From: Streptomyces echinoruber | GTDB taxonomy: Bacteria > Actinomycetota > Actinomycetes > Streptomycetales > Streptomycetaceae | Direction of reading: 5' to 3' | NCBI RefSeq assembly: GCF_014651135.1 | Contig: NZ_BMWH01000023.1 | Coordinates: 62,001-126,000 of the forward strand | Length of the DNA: 64,000 bases | Shown: piece by piece, positions 8,276-16,432 of the stretch | How positions within the stretch are numbered: the stretch's first letter is position 1 | How the letters are laid out: every line of letters starts with the position of its first letter | Notes under the pieces: generated by a model | Told to the model about the DNA's origin: nothing | Databases searched by the model: none | The model's input: the letters and a program-made list of their open reading frames with translations, nothing else | Program-made: the position numbers and the translations under genes

Positions 8276-8332
8276 GCTTGAGAACTTCAAGCAACGAGGG
8301 GACGGTAGCCGTCGATATTTGAGATGGTCAAG
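8276..8332. promoter_or_regulatory. Two inverted-repeat operator candidates for the MarR regulator
   Basis: Dyad 1 is GCTTGA-GAACT-TCAAGC (8276-8292), perfect 6-bp arms. Dyad 2 is TTTGA-GATGG-TCAAG (8318-8332), with four or five matching bases per arm. Both have the form TTGA-N5-TCAA, and their centres are 41 bp apart, close to four helical turns. They lie 24-80 bp before the MarR start codon, where MarR proteins usually bind to repress themselves. Confidence 0.65.
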
Positions 8333-8355
8333 TTTTCCGGCGTAAGGTGACGTAC

Positions 8356-8793
8356 ATGACAGCAACCCGCCATGTCGACACGGCCCAGCTCATGGAGCTG
8401 CTCTCGGTGTCGCTGGCCGCCTACTACGGCGACTTCACGGTCGCCGCCGCGAGCGAGGACCTCACGGCCAGCCAGGGCAGGACACTCAACGTGCTGCGCC
8501 GGGGACCCGCCTCCATGAGCGCCCTGGCCACCACGCTGACCTGCGACGCCTCCAACATGACCGGGATCGTCGGCCGGCTGGAGAAGCGCGGCCTGGTGCG
8601 CCGCGAGCCCAGTCCCTCCGATCGGCGCGTCAAGAACGTCGTCCTCACCGCCGAGGGCGAGCGGGTCGTCGACGTGATCCGCGGGAAGATGCACCACACG
8701 CTCGCCGGCCTGGACAGACTCAGCCCGCAGGAGCGAGCCACCCTGTACGCGCTGCTGGAGCGCGTCTTCACCTCGCAGCTCGCTGCCGCCTGA
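8356..8793 (+). CDS. MarR-family transcriptional regulator
   Basis: 145 residues with the MarR winged helix: recognition region LATTLTCDASNMTGIVGRLE followed by the wing GLVRREPSPSDRRVKNVVLT, where the conserved Asp-Arg pair is present. MarR dimers bind palindromes and release them on binding small phenolic or oxidising ligands. The ATG at 8356 was preferred over GTG 8347 because AAGGTGA lies 6 nt before it. Autoregulation through the dyads just upstream is likely. The target beyond itself may be the divergent isomerase-like gene or the symporter operon downstream. Confidence 0.92.
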   Translation: MTATRHVDTAQLMELLSVSLAAYYGDFTVAAASEDLTASQGRTLNVLRRGPASMSALATTLTCDASNMTGIVGRLEKRGLVRREPSPSDRRVKNVVLTAEGERVVDVIRGKMHHTLAGLDRLSPQERATLYALLERVFTSQLAAA

Positions 8794-8867
8794 CCCCGAG
8801 GCCGACCGCGGGGCCGGGGCGGCCCGGCCGTCGGCGCGGTGGTCACCGGCACCGGCGGACGCGTGCT

Positions 8868-8901
8868 GCCGGGGACGTGCCGCCGGCGGCACGTCCCCGG
8901 C
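8868..8901 (+). terminator. Perfect 34-nt palindrome after the MarR gene
   Basis: Both 17-nt halves match perfectly with no loop (left half GCCGGGGACGTGCCGCC). It starts 75 nt after the MarR stop. There is no T-run, but Streptomyces terminators often lack one. A binding site is the alternative. Confidence 0.55.
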
Positions 8902-9140
8902 GCCGGCCGGCCGGTCGCGGAGGATTGCCAGGGCTGCGGCGGCGGCTGCCTCGCGCCTCTCGTGATCCGGCTGGAAAAGAGTGGGCGCGGGCAATACCGA
9001 TCTGATAACGGTACGGACATACCGACCGCTCAGTTTGGCCACATTGCAGCGCAGCCCGGTTCCTCCGAGTAACGTGCGGGGCTCGCCCTCTCCCCTTGCG
9101 GTCCGCACCGGACCAGAGCCGCCTTTCGAGGAGCACCGGG

Positions 9141-9572
9141 ATGTCCTACGATCCGTCCCCGTCGTACCGGTACCCACCGCGCGACACGTCACCGTCCTAC
9201 GCGACCCACCCCTGGCAGCCGGCCTCCCCTGAGCCCCACCCGTCGCAGGTGCCGCCCCGGCCCGGGCCGGGGCACCACGGCGACCTGCGGATCCTGCGCG
9301 GCGCCTACCGCCGGCAGCGGCGCGTGGCCACGCTCACCGCGCTGGGCTACTTCACCCTGTTCCTCCTGCTGTCGGCGTTCGCCCCGTCCTTCATGACGAG
9401 CACCGTCACCGACGGCCTGCCCACCGGGCTGCTGCTGCTCCTCGTCCAACTGCCGGTCACCTTGCTGGCGATCGCGCTGTACGAGCACACCGCGCGCCGG
9501 AACGTCGACCCGCTCGCCGACCGCCTCCGCGCGCAGGCCGAGCTGGGCGCGGAGCGGGAGGAGGCGCGATGA
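9141..9572 (+). CDS. DUF485 family membrane protein
   Basis: 143 residues. A Pro/Tyr/Ser-rich cytoplasmic N-terminus of about 55 residues is followed by a basic stretch (RILRGAYRRQRR) and two membrane helices, one around ALGYFTLFLLLSAFAPSF and one around LLLLLVQLPVTLLAIALYEH. This is the DUF485 layout (YjcH-like). Such genes almost always precede an acetate/solute:sodium symporter gene, as here, and are thought to assist it. The ATG at 9141 follows GAGGAG. The stop overlaps the symporter start as ATGA. Confidence 0.88.
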   Translation: MSYDPSPSYRYPPRDTSPSYATHPWQPASPEPHPSQVPPRPGPGHHGDLRILRGAYRRQRRVATLTALGYFTLFLLLSAFAPSFMTSTVTDGLPTGLLLLLVQLPVTLLAIALYEHTARRNVDPLADRLRAQAELGAEREEAR

Positions 9573-11182
9573 CACTGCAGCTGAGCGGGTCGGCGCAGAC
9601 CATGTCGCTGATGGCGTTCACCGCCGTCGCCACGGTCACGCTGCTGCTGTGCGTGATGACGGGCCCGGACCGCGACGACCTCGACGAGTTCTACACGGGC
9701 TACAGCTCCCTGTCGTCCCTGCGCAACGGACTGGCGATCGCGGGCGACTACATCTCGGCGGCAACCGTGCTGGGCACGGGCGGTGTGATCGCGCTGTGCG
9801 GCTACGACGGGGTCGTGCTGGCCATGAGTACGGCACTGTCGCTGATGCTCCTGATGTTCCTGCTGGCCGAACCGCTGCGGAACGCGGGCCGGTTCACCAT
9901 GGGCGACGTGCTGGCACGCCGGATGCCGGGGCGGAGCGTGCGCATCACGGCGTGCGCGGTGACCATCGCGGCGCTGGTGCCGCTGATGCTGGTGCAGCTG
10001 GCCGGCACGGGACAGTTGATGGCCTTCATCCTCGGCTTCTCGGGCGACTCGCTGAAGACGGGCTGCCTGATCGGCCTGGGCGTACTGATGATCAGCTACG
10101 CGGCCATCGGCGGGATGAAGGGCACGGCCCTCATCCAGATACTGAAGATCGTGATGCTCCTCGGATCGGGCGCGGTGATCGCCGTGCTGGTCCTGCGGCG
10201 CTTCGACTGGGATCCGAGTGCGCTGTTCGACGCCGCGGCGCGGCAGAGCGGGGTCGGACCGGCCTTCCTGCACTCGGGGCTGGAGTTCGCGGGTGCCGCG
10301 AACCCGCGCCTGGACATGATCACGGCGGAGCTGACGATCGTCATGGGCGGTGCCGTCCTGCCGCACATCACGATGCGGACCTACACCGCCTCCAGCGCCC
10401 GCCAGGTGCGGCGGTCGATGACGTGGGCGGTGTCGAGCGTGACGCTGTTCGTGCTGGTGATGACGGTCGTCGGATTCGGCGCCACGGCGCTGATCGGGCG
10501 GACGGCGATCGCCCAGGCCGACCCGCAGGGCAACACGGCGTATCTGCTCGGTTCGCGGGCGGTCTTCGGCACCGACGTGTCGGCGGCGGAGACCTTCCTC
10601 TTCACGGCGGTCACGACGGCTCTCTTCCTGACGCTGCTCGCCTCGGTCGCCGGGATGATCCTCGCCTGCGCCAACTCCCTCGCCCACGACCTCTTCGCGG
10701 CGCGTGCGCAGGAGATGCCGGCGCGCCGGGAGATGACGCTCGCACGGGTCTCGGCGCTGGCGGTGGGCGTCCCGACGATCCTGCTGGCGACGCTGGTCCA
10801 GCACCGCAACCTGCAGCCGTTGGTGACCGTCAGCTTCTGCCTGGGCGCCTCCGCCATCGCCCCCGCCCTGACCTACAGCCTCTTCTGGCGCCGCTACACC
10901 CGAACGGGCCTGATGTGCACTCTGATCGGCGGCACGCTCGCGGTCCTGCTCCTGATGCCGGGCACCAACCTGGTCTCCGGTTCCCCGTCCGCCCTCTTCC
11001 CCGGCGCCGACTTCAATTTCTTCCCCTTCACGACGACGGGTCTGGTCACCATCCCCCTCGGCTACCTCTTCGGCTGGCTCGGCACGCTGCTCTCCGGCCG
11101 GGAGAAGGCCGACGAACAGCGCAGGCAGTACGAGGCGGTCGAGGGCTGGATCCTCGCCGGCGCGGTGAGGAGGCAGAACTGA
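9569..11182 (+). CDS. Solute:sodium symporter (SSS family), ActP-like cation/acetate symporter
   Basis: 537 residues with 12-13 predicted hydrophobic helices. The SSS hallmarks are the early helix SSLRNGLAIAGDYISAAT, where small residues and Ser line the sodium site, and the GGMKGTALIQ motif. The pairing with a DUF485 gene points to the ActP/MctC branch, which takes up acetate, propionate or pyruvate with sodium. The exact substrate cannot be read from sequence. Translation is coupled to the DUF485 gene. Confidence 0.9.
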   Translation: MTLQLSGSAQTMSLMAFTAVATVTLLLCVMTGPDRDDLDEFYTGYSSLSSLRNGLAIAGDYISAATVLGTGGVIALCGYDGVVLAMSTALSLMLLMFLLAEPLRNAGRFTMGDVLARRMPGRSVRITACAVTIAALVPLMLVQLAGTGQLMAFILGFSGDSLKTGCLIGLGVLMISYAAIGGMKGTALIQILKIVMLLGSGAVIAVLVLRRFDWDPSALFDAAARQSGVGPAFLHSGLEFAGAANPRLDMITAELTIVMGGAVLPHITMRTYTASSARQVRRSMTWAVSSVTLFVLVMTVVGFGATALIGRTAIAQADPQGNTAYLLGSRAVFGTDVSAAETFLFTAVTTALFLTLLASVAGMILACANSLAHDLFAARAQEMPARREMTLARVSALAVGVPTILLATLVQHRNLQPLVTVSFCLGASAIAPALTYSLFWRRYTRTGLMCTLIGGTLAVLLLMPGTNLVSGSPSALFPGADFNFFPFTTTGLVTIPLGYLFGWLGTLLSGREKADEQRRQYEAVEGWILAGAVRRQN

Positions 11183-11346
11183 CACGGGATCCGTGACCGC
11201 CGGACGGGCACCGCTCACCGCCGGGCGGCGCAGTCCCCGTTGCCCGGCGGCTTCCCGGTCCCCGGAGTCGCCTCGGCGGTGATCCCTGGGCGGGGAACAC
11301 GGCCCTGGCTTCGGTTCCGCACGACCACGTACGTCCAGAAGGCACC

Positions 11347-12024
11347 GTGAAGATCAGGGCCATCAGAGCGTTGCTGTGCTCGGCCGTACTCGCCGCCGGC
11401 GGCTCCTTCCCACCGCCTGCGGCTCGTCCGGCGGCAGCGGCTCGGGGCAGGCCGGTCCGGCGTCGTTCGAGGGCCGCGGTCCCATCACGTACGTGGCGGC
11501 CAAGGACACCACCGGAACCCTCCAGCCGGTGCTCGACCGCTGGAACAGGCCGCACCGAAGGAGAAGGTCCCTTCATCCAGCTGCCGTCGGATGCGGACGC
11601 GCAGCGGCAGCAGATGATCCAGAACGCGGAGACGAAGTCCGACGCCCACACGGTGTTGTCCCTCGACGTCGTGTGGACGTCGGAGTTCGCCACCCATCGG
11701 TGGATCGGCAAGCTGCCCGAGAGGCAGTTCCCGCTGGGGAAGATGCTGAAGCCGGTGGTGGAGACGGCGAAGTACCGCGGCGGCCTGTACGCGGTCCCGG
11801 CCAGTTCGGACGGCGGAATGTTGTACCACCGCACCGACCTGCTGAAGAAGGCTGGCGTCGGTGAGCCGCCGGTGACGTGGGCGGAGCCGAAGGCAGCCTG
11901 CGCCAAGGTGAGGAAGCCGCCCGAGGCCGAGGGCATGTCCTGCTACGCCGGGCAGTTCCAGAAGTACGAGGGCCTGACGGTGAACTCCTCCGAAGCCGTG
12001 AACTCGGCGGGCGGCACCTTTTAA
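11347..12024 (+). pseudogene. Broken ABC sugar-binding lipoprotein (extracellular solute-binding protein, family 1)
   Basis: The first frame encodes a signal peptide start (MKIRAIRALLCSAVLAAG). The lipobox and next part (LLPTACGSSGG, then GRGPITYVAAKDTTGTLQPV) continue in another frame, and the body (PFIQLPSDADAQRQQ through YAVPASSDGGMLYHRTDLL) returns to the first. So there are at least two frameshifts, near 11400 and 11545-11570. The protein stops after about 220 of the usual 420 residues, exactly where transposase-derived sequence begins (12021). No permease genes follow. It is almost certainly dead. Confidence 0.85.
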
Positions 12025-12051
12025 CGCCCTGACGTGTTAACGCCCTGACGT
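12021..12051. repeat. 15-bp direct duplication at pseudogene/IS junction
   Basis: TTAACGCCCTGACGT occurs at 12021-12035 and again at 12037-12051, separated by one base. It sits between the truncated binding-protein gene and the truncated transposase, so it probably records an end repeat or a recombination event. Confidence 0.85.
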
Positions 12052-12392
12052 AGGAGGAGTCGACCACGCAGCGCGACCAGTCGAGCTTCGCCGCCGCGTT
12101 CGGATCGGCGAGCAGGACCTCGTGCAGCCGCTGCCAGACGTCGGTCTCGTTCCAGTTGCGCAGCCGACGCCAGCACGTCATGCCCGAGCCGAAGCCCAGC
12201 TCCTTGGGCAGGTACTCCCACTGGATGCCGGTGTGCAGCACGTACAGCATCCCGCACCACACCTCCCGGTCCGGCAAGGGCTTGCGGCCCGGATGCCGGA
12301 AGCGTCTCTCGCGCTACGGCAGCAGGGGCTCCAGGCGGTCCCGAAGCCCATCCGGCACGATCCACGGCGTGGCCACCTTCGACGAGGGTCAT
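12037..12392 (-). mobile_element. Remnant of an IS5-family (DUF4096-type) transposase
   Basis: The readable part GMLYVLHTGIQWEYLPKELG...RRLRNWNETDVWQRLH and VVDSSYVRA is the N-terminal half of an IS5-type transposase. The start MTLVE (12392) is out of frame with the next segment VATPWIVPDGLRDRLEPLLP, which ends in a premature TAG at 12314-12316. The reading stops just after the first catalytic Asp (VDSS), and the rest of the DDE domain is missing. A dead fragment on the minus strand. Confidence 0.85.
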
Positions 12393-12539
12393 GACCATCC
12401 CAACGCGCTCGCCGCCCAGTTCCGGAACGCGACCGCAACCTCGACAAGCCCCTCGCGGCATGCGGACGAGGCGGTGCTCGTATCGGCATGTCGGTAGTGC
12501 GCTTGATCAACCGCCAGGGCGGCTGCCGGGTCGCTCGTC

Positions 12540-13643
12540 TCAGGGTGCGTCGATCACGGTGAGGCAGCGTTGCAGCAGCTGGTCGGCGAAGGCGGCGTGG
12601 ATGGCGTTGAGGTGGTCGGTGATGAAGCGCGCTCGGGCCGTGAACACATCGGGAGCCGGGTGCCGGCCGAGCCAGCCGTACAGCTCCGCGTGCAGCTGTG
12701 GTCCGAGTAGGGCCTGCACATCGGCGTCCCGCAGCAACTGGGGTTGCAGCAAAATGGGTTTGAAGGCGAAGTGGAGCAGTGCTCGGCGCAGGCCCAGCCT
12801 GAGCATGTCGTCGGCCCGCGCCGGGTCGATGTCCTGCGGTGCGTTGCCGCCGGTTACGGGTACGAACTCGCCCTCGTACGCCTCCCCGGTGATGAACCGG
12901 TACGGGTCGGCACTCAGCCGACGAGCGGAGGCCCGGACCTCGTTCGTGGTGTTGCGCCCGACGGGGAAGTGCAGTGCCCTGGCCCGAGTGCCCAGGTCCC
13001 AGTCCTCACCGGCGAGATTGACGATGCGGCCGGTGTCGTCCGTGGCGACGGGCTGCTGGTACGGGCCGATAAGCCCGTAGACGCGGCGCTCGATGGCATG
13101 GTTGAAACCCTCAACGTTGACCACACCGAAGTACTGCTCGAGGTGGGCGATGAAGGTGCCGACCCGGCCCAATACCTCGGCCGCTACAGGAGAGGTCTTG
13201 GGCAAGTCCTGAAACACACTCCCGCCGGTCGCCACCAGGCAGGCTCGGCAGTCGAAGTAGTCAAGCCAGTTGCCCAACCAGGACGGTGGCACCAGCACAT
13301 CGGCGTCGGTCCCGATGATCCAGAATTCCTCGTGCTCCTGACGCGGGCGGCGAGCGGCCCGCGCGAGCGCGAGTCGGGCACCGGCGGCGCGGGCATTGCC
13401 GACGCCCGGCAGCGGCTCGGTCACGACGCGGGCGGGCGGGAACTTCGCCGCGAAGGCGCGTGCCACCGCTCCTGTGCCGTCGCTGCTGCCGTTGTCGACG
13501 ACGACCACCTCGATCGTGCCGTCCGGCAGTGCTGTGACGGCCTCCCGGAGGTGGGTGAGCATCTCTGGCAGACGGCGCTCCTCGTTACGCGCCGGGACGA
13601 CGACCGCGGCACGGCACTGAGCTGCCATGGGCTGGTCACGCAT
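12540..13643 (-). CDS. Family 2 glycosyltransferase
   Basis: 367 residues. The GT-A start AAVVVPARNEERRLPEML leads to VVVDNGSSDGT (Asp50) and the metal-binding DxD in IIGTDADVLVPP (113-115). A later GEDWDLGTRAR segment could supply the catalytic acid. The C-terminal third is not typical of well-known subfamilies. The ATG at 13643 follows AAAGGAG with a 9-nt gap. It lies behind the MFS gene on the same strand but 338 bp away, between transposase remnants on both sides, suggesting an imported pair. The sugar donor and acceptor are unknown. Confidence 0.85.
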   Translation of the reverse strand: MRDQPMAAQCRAAVVVPARNEERRLPEMLTHLREAVTALPDGTIEVVVVDNGSSDGTGAVARAFAAKFPPARVVTEPLPGVGNARAAGARLALARAARRPRQEHEEFWIIGTDADVLVPPSWLGNWLDYFDCRACLVATGGSVFQDLPKTSPVAAEVLGRVGTFIAHLEQYFGVVNVEGFNHAIERRVYGLIGPYQQPVATDDTGRIVNLAGEDWDLGTRARALHFPVGRNTTNEVRASARRLSADPYRFITGEAYEGEFVPVTGGNAPQDIDPARADDMLRLGLRRALLHFAFKPILLQPQLLRDADVQALLGPQLHAELYGWLGRHPAPDVFTARARFITDHLNAIHAAFADQLLQRCLTVIDAP

Positions 13644-13981
13644 GCAGGACGACTCCTTTCGGGGTGAGAGGGACGCCGGCATCGCCCCACCCGATGCCGG
13701 GGGTGGGAACAGAACTGCTCGCGGAGCCTGCCCATCTCCGAGACGCCGCCTACGGCCGGACGCCACATCCGAGAGGCCGGTCGACAACCGACCAGGCCCG
13801 GACGGGCCGAGCCGACCGGGGTGGCCAAGCCCAGCGCCCAGGGCGCCGAGGCGCGTCTGCTCGCTCGGCACGGCCCCGCGCACTCCACCTGCCAGTGGCG
13901 CTCTCCCCGGCTGTCGACGGCAGCCGAGGGGGCGAAGGAGGACACTGGCCGACTTCGCAGTCATCAAGGGAGGGAGGACAG
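13644..13981. other. Gap between glycosyltransferase and MFS genes
   Basis: 338 bp with no convincing gene. Open frames read as Arg/Pro-rich noise. An imperfect 18-19-bp repeat (TCAAGGG(A/C/T)GGGAGG, three copies) covers about 13963-14017 and runs into the 3' end of the MFS gene. Confidence 0.5.
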
Positions 13982-15316
13982 TCAAGGGCGGGAGGGGCAC
14001 TCAAGGGTGGGAGGACGGTTCAGAGCGCGCGCACCGGCCGCTGTAACGACCGCCCCCAGCACGGGAGCTCCGGCGGCGCACAGGAACAGAGGGGCGGTGC
14101 TGTGCACGGAGCCGAGCAGGAGCCCGCCGAGCGCGTTGCCGGTGGCGGCGCCCAGGACATTGGCTGTGATCGCCACGGTGTACGCCTCGTTCGCGGTGCC
14201 GGCGGGAGCAACGTCGTCGAGCAACACGGCCACGGTGACGAGAACGGGGGCGAACAGGCAGCCTGCCACGAGCAGTGCCCCTGTCAGGAGCGCTGGTCCC
14301 CGTACCGCGGCCATGGGCAGAACCAGGACTGCCAGCAGCACCTGCAATCGCATCAACCGGGACGGCGGTGAGGAACGCCATCGGCCGACCCCGTACACCG
14401 CCCCTCCGATGACACTGCCGACGCCGAAGGCTGTGAGGAGGTAGCCCGCTGACGCTGCTGCGTCCCGCCCGCCGACCGCTCCCGGGACGGCAATCTGCAG
14501 CACGCCCAGGCACATCCCGGTGGAGAAAAAGGAAGCCATCGCCAGCACGTGCACACCGAACGCACCAAAGGCGCCCAGCAGCCCGGCCGTCGAGGCCTGG
14601 TCCGCCTGGACGGACAGCAGGGTGCGCGCGGACAGCGCGAAGCCCTGCGTACCGGCGAGGCACAGCAGGGCGGTCACAACCAGCGCCCAGCCCACGCTTT
14701 CCAGCCCGGCAACCAGGCTGACGAGCGTCGGACCTACCAGGACGAGTCCTTCGACCACCACGGACTCGAACGCGTAGGCACGACGACGCGCATGCTCATC
14801 GGGCAGCAGCGTTCCCCACAGGGTGCGCATCGCGGTGCTGATTTGCGGGAAGGTCAGCCCGGCGAGTGCTGCGGGCACCAGGACGACGGCCAGCCCGCCA
14901 TCGGCCGCGCCGGCCGCCACGACGCCGAACACGGCCAGACCGTGCACCGTGCCGCAGCACCACGTCACCCCCACCACACCGTGCCGGTCCATCAGCCGCC
15001 CCTGCACCACCGCCCCGACGCTGTTGGCGGCGCCGAACACACCGACCGCCAGACCGGCGTCCGCGTAATCACCGGTGCGCTGCTGAATAAACAGCAGCAA
15101 CGCGAGCCCGACCATGCCGATCGGAAGTCGTCCCACAGCCGCCCACGGCAACACGTGGACCATCCCGGAGGCGCGCACCGGCGAAAGCCAGGAATAAGGG
15201 CCGTCCCGGGGGGCGACCCCTCGGCGTGCGACGCTCGCGCTGTACGGCGACACGCTGGGAGCCTCTCGCGTCCGACCGGCGAGAGCGGCTCCCAGCCGAC
15301 GTAACGCCACGAACAC
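13982..15316 (-). CDS. MFS transporter
   Basis: About 444 residues with 12 hydrophobic helices and the typical loop motif after helix 2 (QGRLMDRHGVVGVT). The large hydrophobic halves have roughly equal length. The start is uncertain: GTG 15316 and GTG 15310 both lie just after a GGAGGGGG box, while the ATG at 15346 has none. No substrate can be read. Proximity to the glycosyltransferase suggests export of a glycosylated compound, an inference only. Confidence 0.82.
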   Translation of the reverse strand: MFVALRRLGAALAGRTREAPSVSPYSASVARRGVAPRDGPYSWLSPVRASGMVHVLPWAAVGRLPIGMVGLALLLFIQQRTGDYADAGLAVGVFGAANSVGAVVQGRLMDRHGVVGVTWCCGTVHGLAVFGVVAAGAADGGLAVVLVPAALAGLTFPQISTAMRTLWGTLLPDEHARRRAYAFESVVVEGLVLVGPTLVSLVAGLESVGWALVVTALLCLAGTQGFALSARTLLSVQADQASTAGLLGAFGAFGVHVLAMASFFSTGMCLGVLQIAVPGAVGGRDAAASAGYLLTAFGVGSVIGGAVYGVGRWRSSPPSRLMRLQVLLAVLVLPMAAVRGPALLTGALLVAGCLFAPVLVTVAVLLDDVAPAGTANEAYTVAITANVLGAATGNALGGLLLGSVHSTAPLFLCAAGAPVLGAVVTAAGARALNRPPTLECPSRP

Positions 15317-15346
15317 ACCCCCTCCGCCCGAACATCGATCGTCCAC

Positions 15347-15624
15347 CGTTCACTGGGCGACGCGACGGGAGGCTACCGAGGGCAGTGGTGGGCGTCAGAG
15401 ACCCATTCTCGCCATTCAGCCTGCCATCAAGCTCGAGAAATGGCTCCTGGGCATCGCCGACAAGGCGCCAGAACCTCCCGCAGCCGGCAGCACACCCGCC
15501 CGCCCGGGCTCAGCCGGCCTTCGTACGGCGACGGCCGTACGAAACCGGGAGAGATCCGCCCGCAGTCATCCAGCCAGGGAGTGTCCCATCAACGGCGGAT
15601 CTGCTGATCAAGGAGAGACGCCGG
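15347..15624. other. Gap upstream of IS256 remnant
   Basis: No gene was seen. The stretch TTCAGCCTGCCATCAAGCTC and the sequence just before 15625 probably belong to the left end of the decayed insertion sequence, but no terminal inverted repeat could be paired by eye. Confidence 0.35.
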
Positions 15625-16180
15625 ATGAGCGAAACTGCTGTCGGGACCGAGACGGTGGAGGATTCGGCCAACGGCCGGTGTCGGACGAGCAGTCGGTCGC
15701 GATGCCCTCGGACCGGGCCCGGTCCGAGGGTCTGCGGGCGACCGGTGAGGGCGGGCTGCTGCAGCAGCTGACCAAGCGGGTGCTCGAGTCCGCCCTGAAG
15801 GGCGAGATCACCGATCACCTCGGCTACGACAAGCACGATCCGGAGGGCCGGAACAGCGGCAACAGGCGCAACGGCAGCCGGTCCAAGACCGTGCTGATCG
15901 ACGTGGGCCCGGTCGAGGTCGAGTGCCCAGGAACGTGGCCGGCACGTTCGAGCCGCAGACCGTCCGCAAGCGGCGGCGCCGTCTGACCGGCGTGGACGAA
16001 ATGGTGCTGCCGCTGTCGGAAGGGCCTGACCCGCGGGGAGGTTTCCGCTCACCTTGCCGAGGTGTACGGGGCGGAGGTGTCCGAGCAGACGATCTCCACG
16101 ATCACCGACAAGGTGACGGAGGGCATGGCGGAACGGCGGAGCCGCCCCCTCGACCGCGTGTACCCGGTCCTGTTCGTCTG
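15625..16180 (+). mobile_element. Remnant of an IS256-family (Mutator) transposase
   Basis: Segments in three frames together give the start of an IS256 transposase: MSETAVGTETVEDSANGR, then LLQQLTKRVLESALKGEITD with HLGYDKHDPEGRNSGNRRNG, then VAGTFEPQTVRKRRRRLTGV, then VSEQTISTITDKVTEG. Frameshifts lie near 15677, 15925 and 16020. The sequence ends near VYPVLFV, so the catalytic core and C-terminus are missing. Confidence 0.88.
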
Positions 16181-16432
16181 TGCGGTACTGAGCTGAAGAG
16201 CGTGCAGGGATCAAGAAAATAAAACTGTCATCCCCCAAGAAGGACTGGTTGCCGACCTGGTCGTGGCGGTGGACGCACACTGCTGGCGTGGGGCGCGCCA
16301 CGTGTACACGGCCCCGGAGGACCCTTGCTTCTCGCGCATCGCCTGTACTCAGGATGCTGCAAACCCACCATTTTTCTTTATTTATCCACGAATAGACCAC
16401 AGGCCGACTAGGTGACGGCATGATGACCGAAT
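16181..16432. other. AT-richer gap before the NACHT gene
   Basis: This stretch contains runs such as AAGAAAATAAAACTG and CCATTTTTCTTTATTTATCC, very unusual for this genome. It separates the dead transposase from the NACHT gene and probably carries the NACHT promoter. No gene was seen. The composition suggests acquired DNA. Confidence 0.5.

Noticed and set aside
7844..8365. Minus-strand frame across the decamer array
   Set aside because: Its repeated RRFSAVLSG pattern is only the 10-bp repeat translated; no family and no ribosome site.
16419..16432. ATG codons just before the NACHT gene as alternative starts
   Set aside because: They are out of frame with the NACHT reading frame or run straight into a stop.
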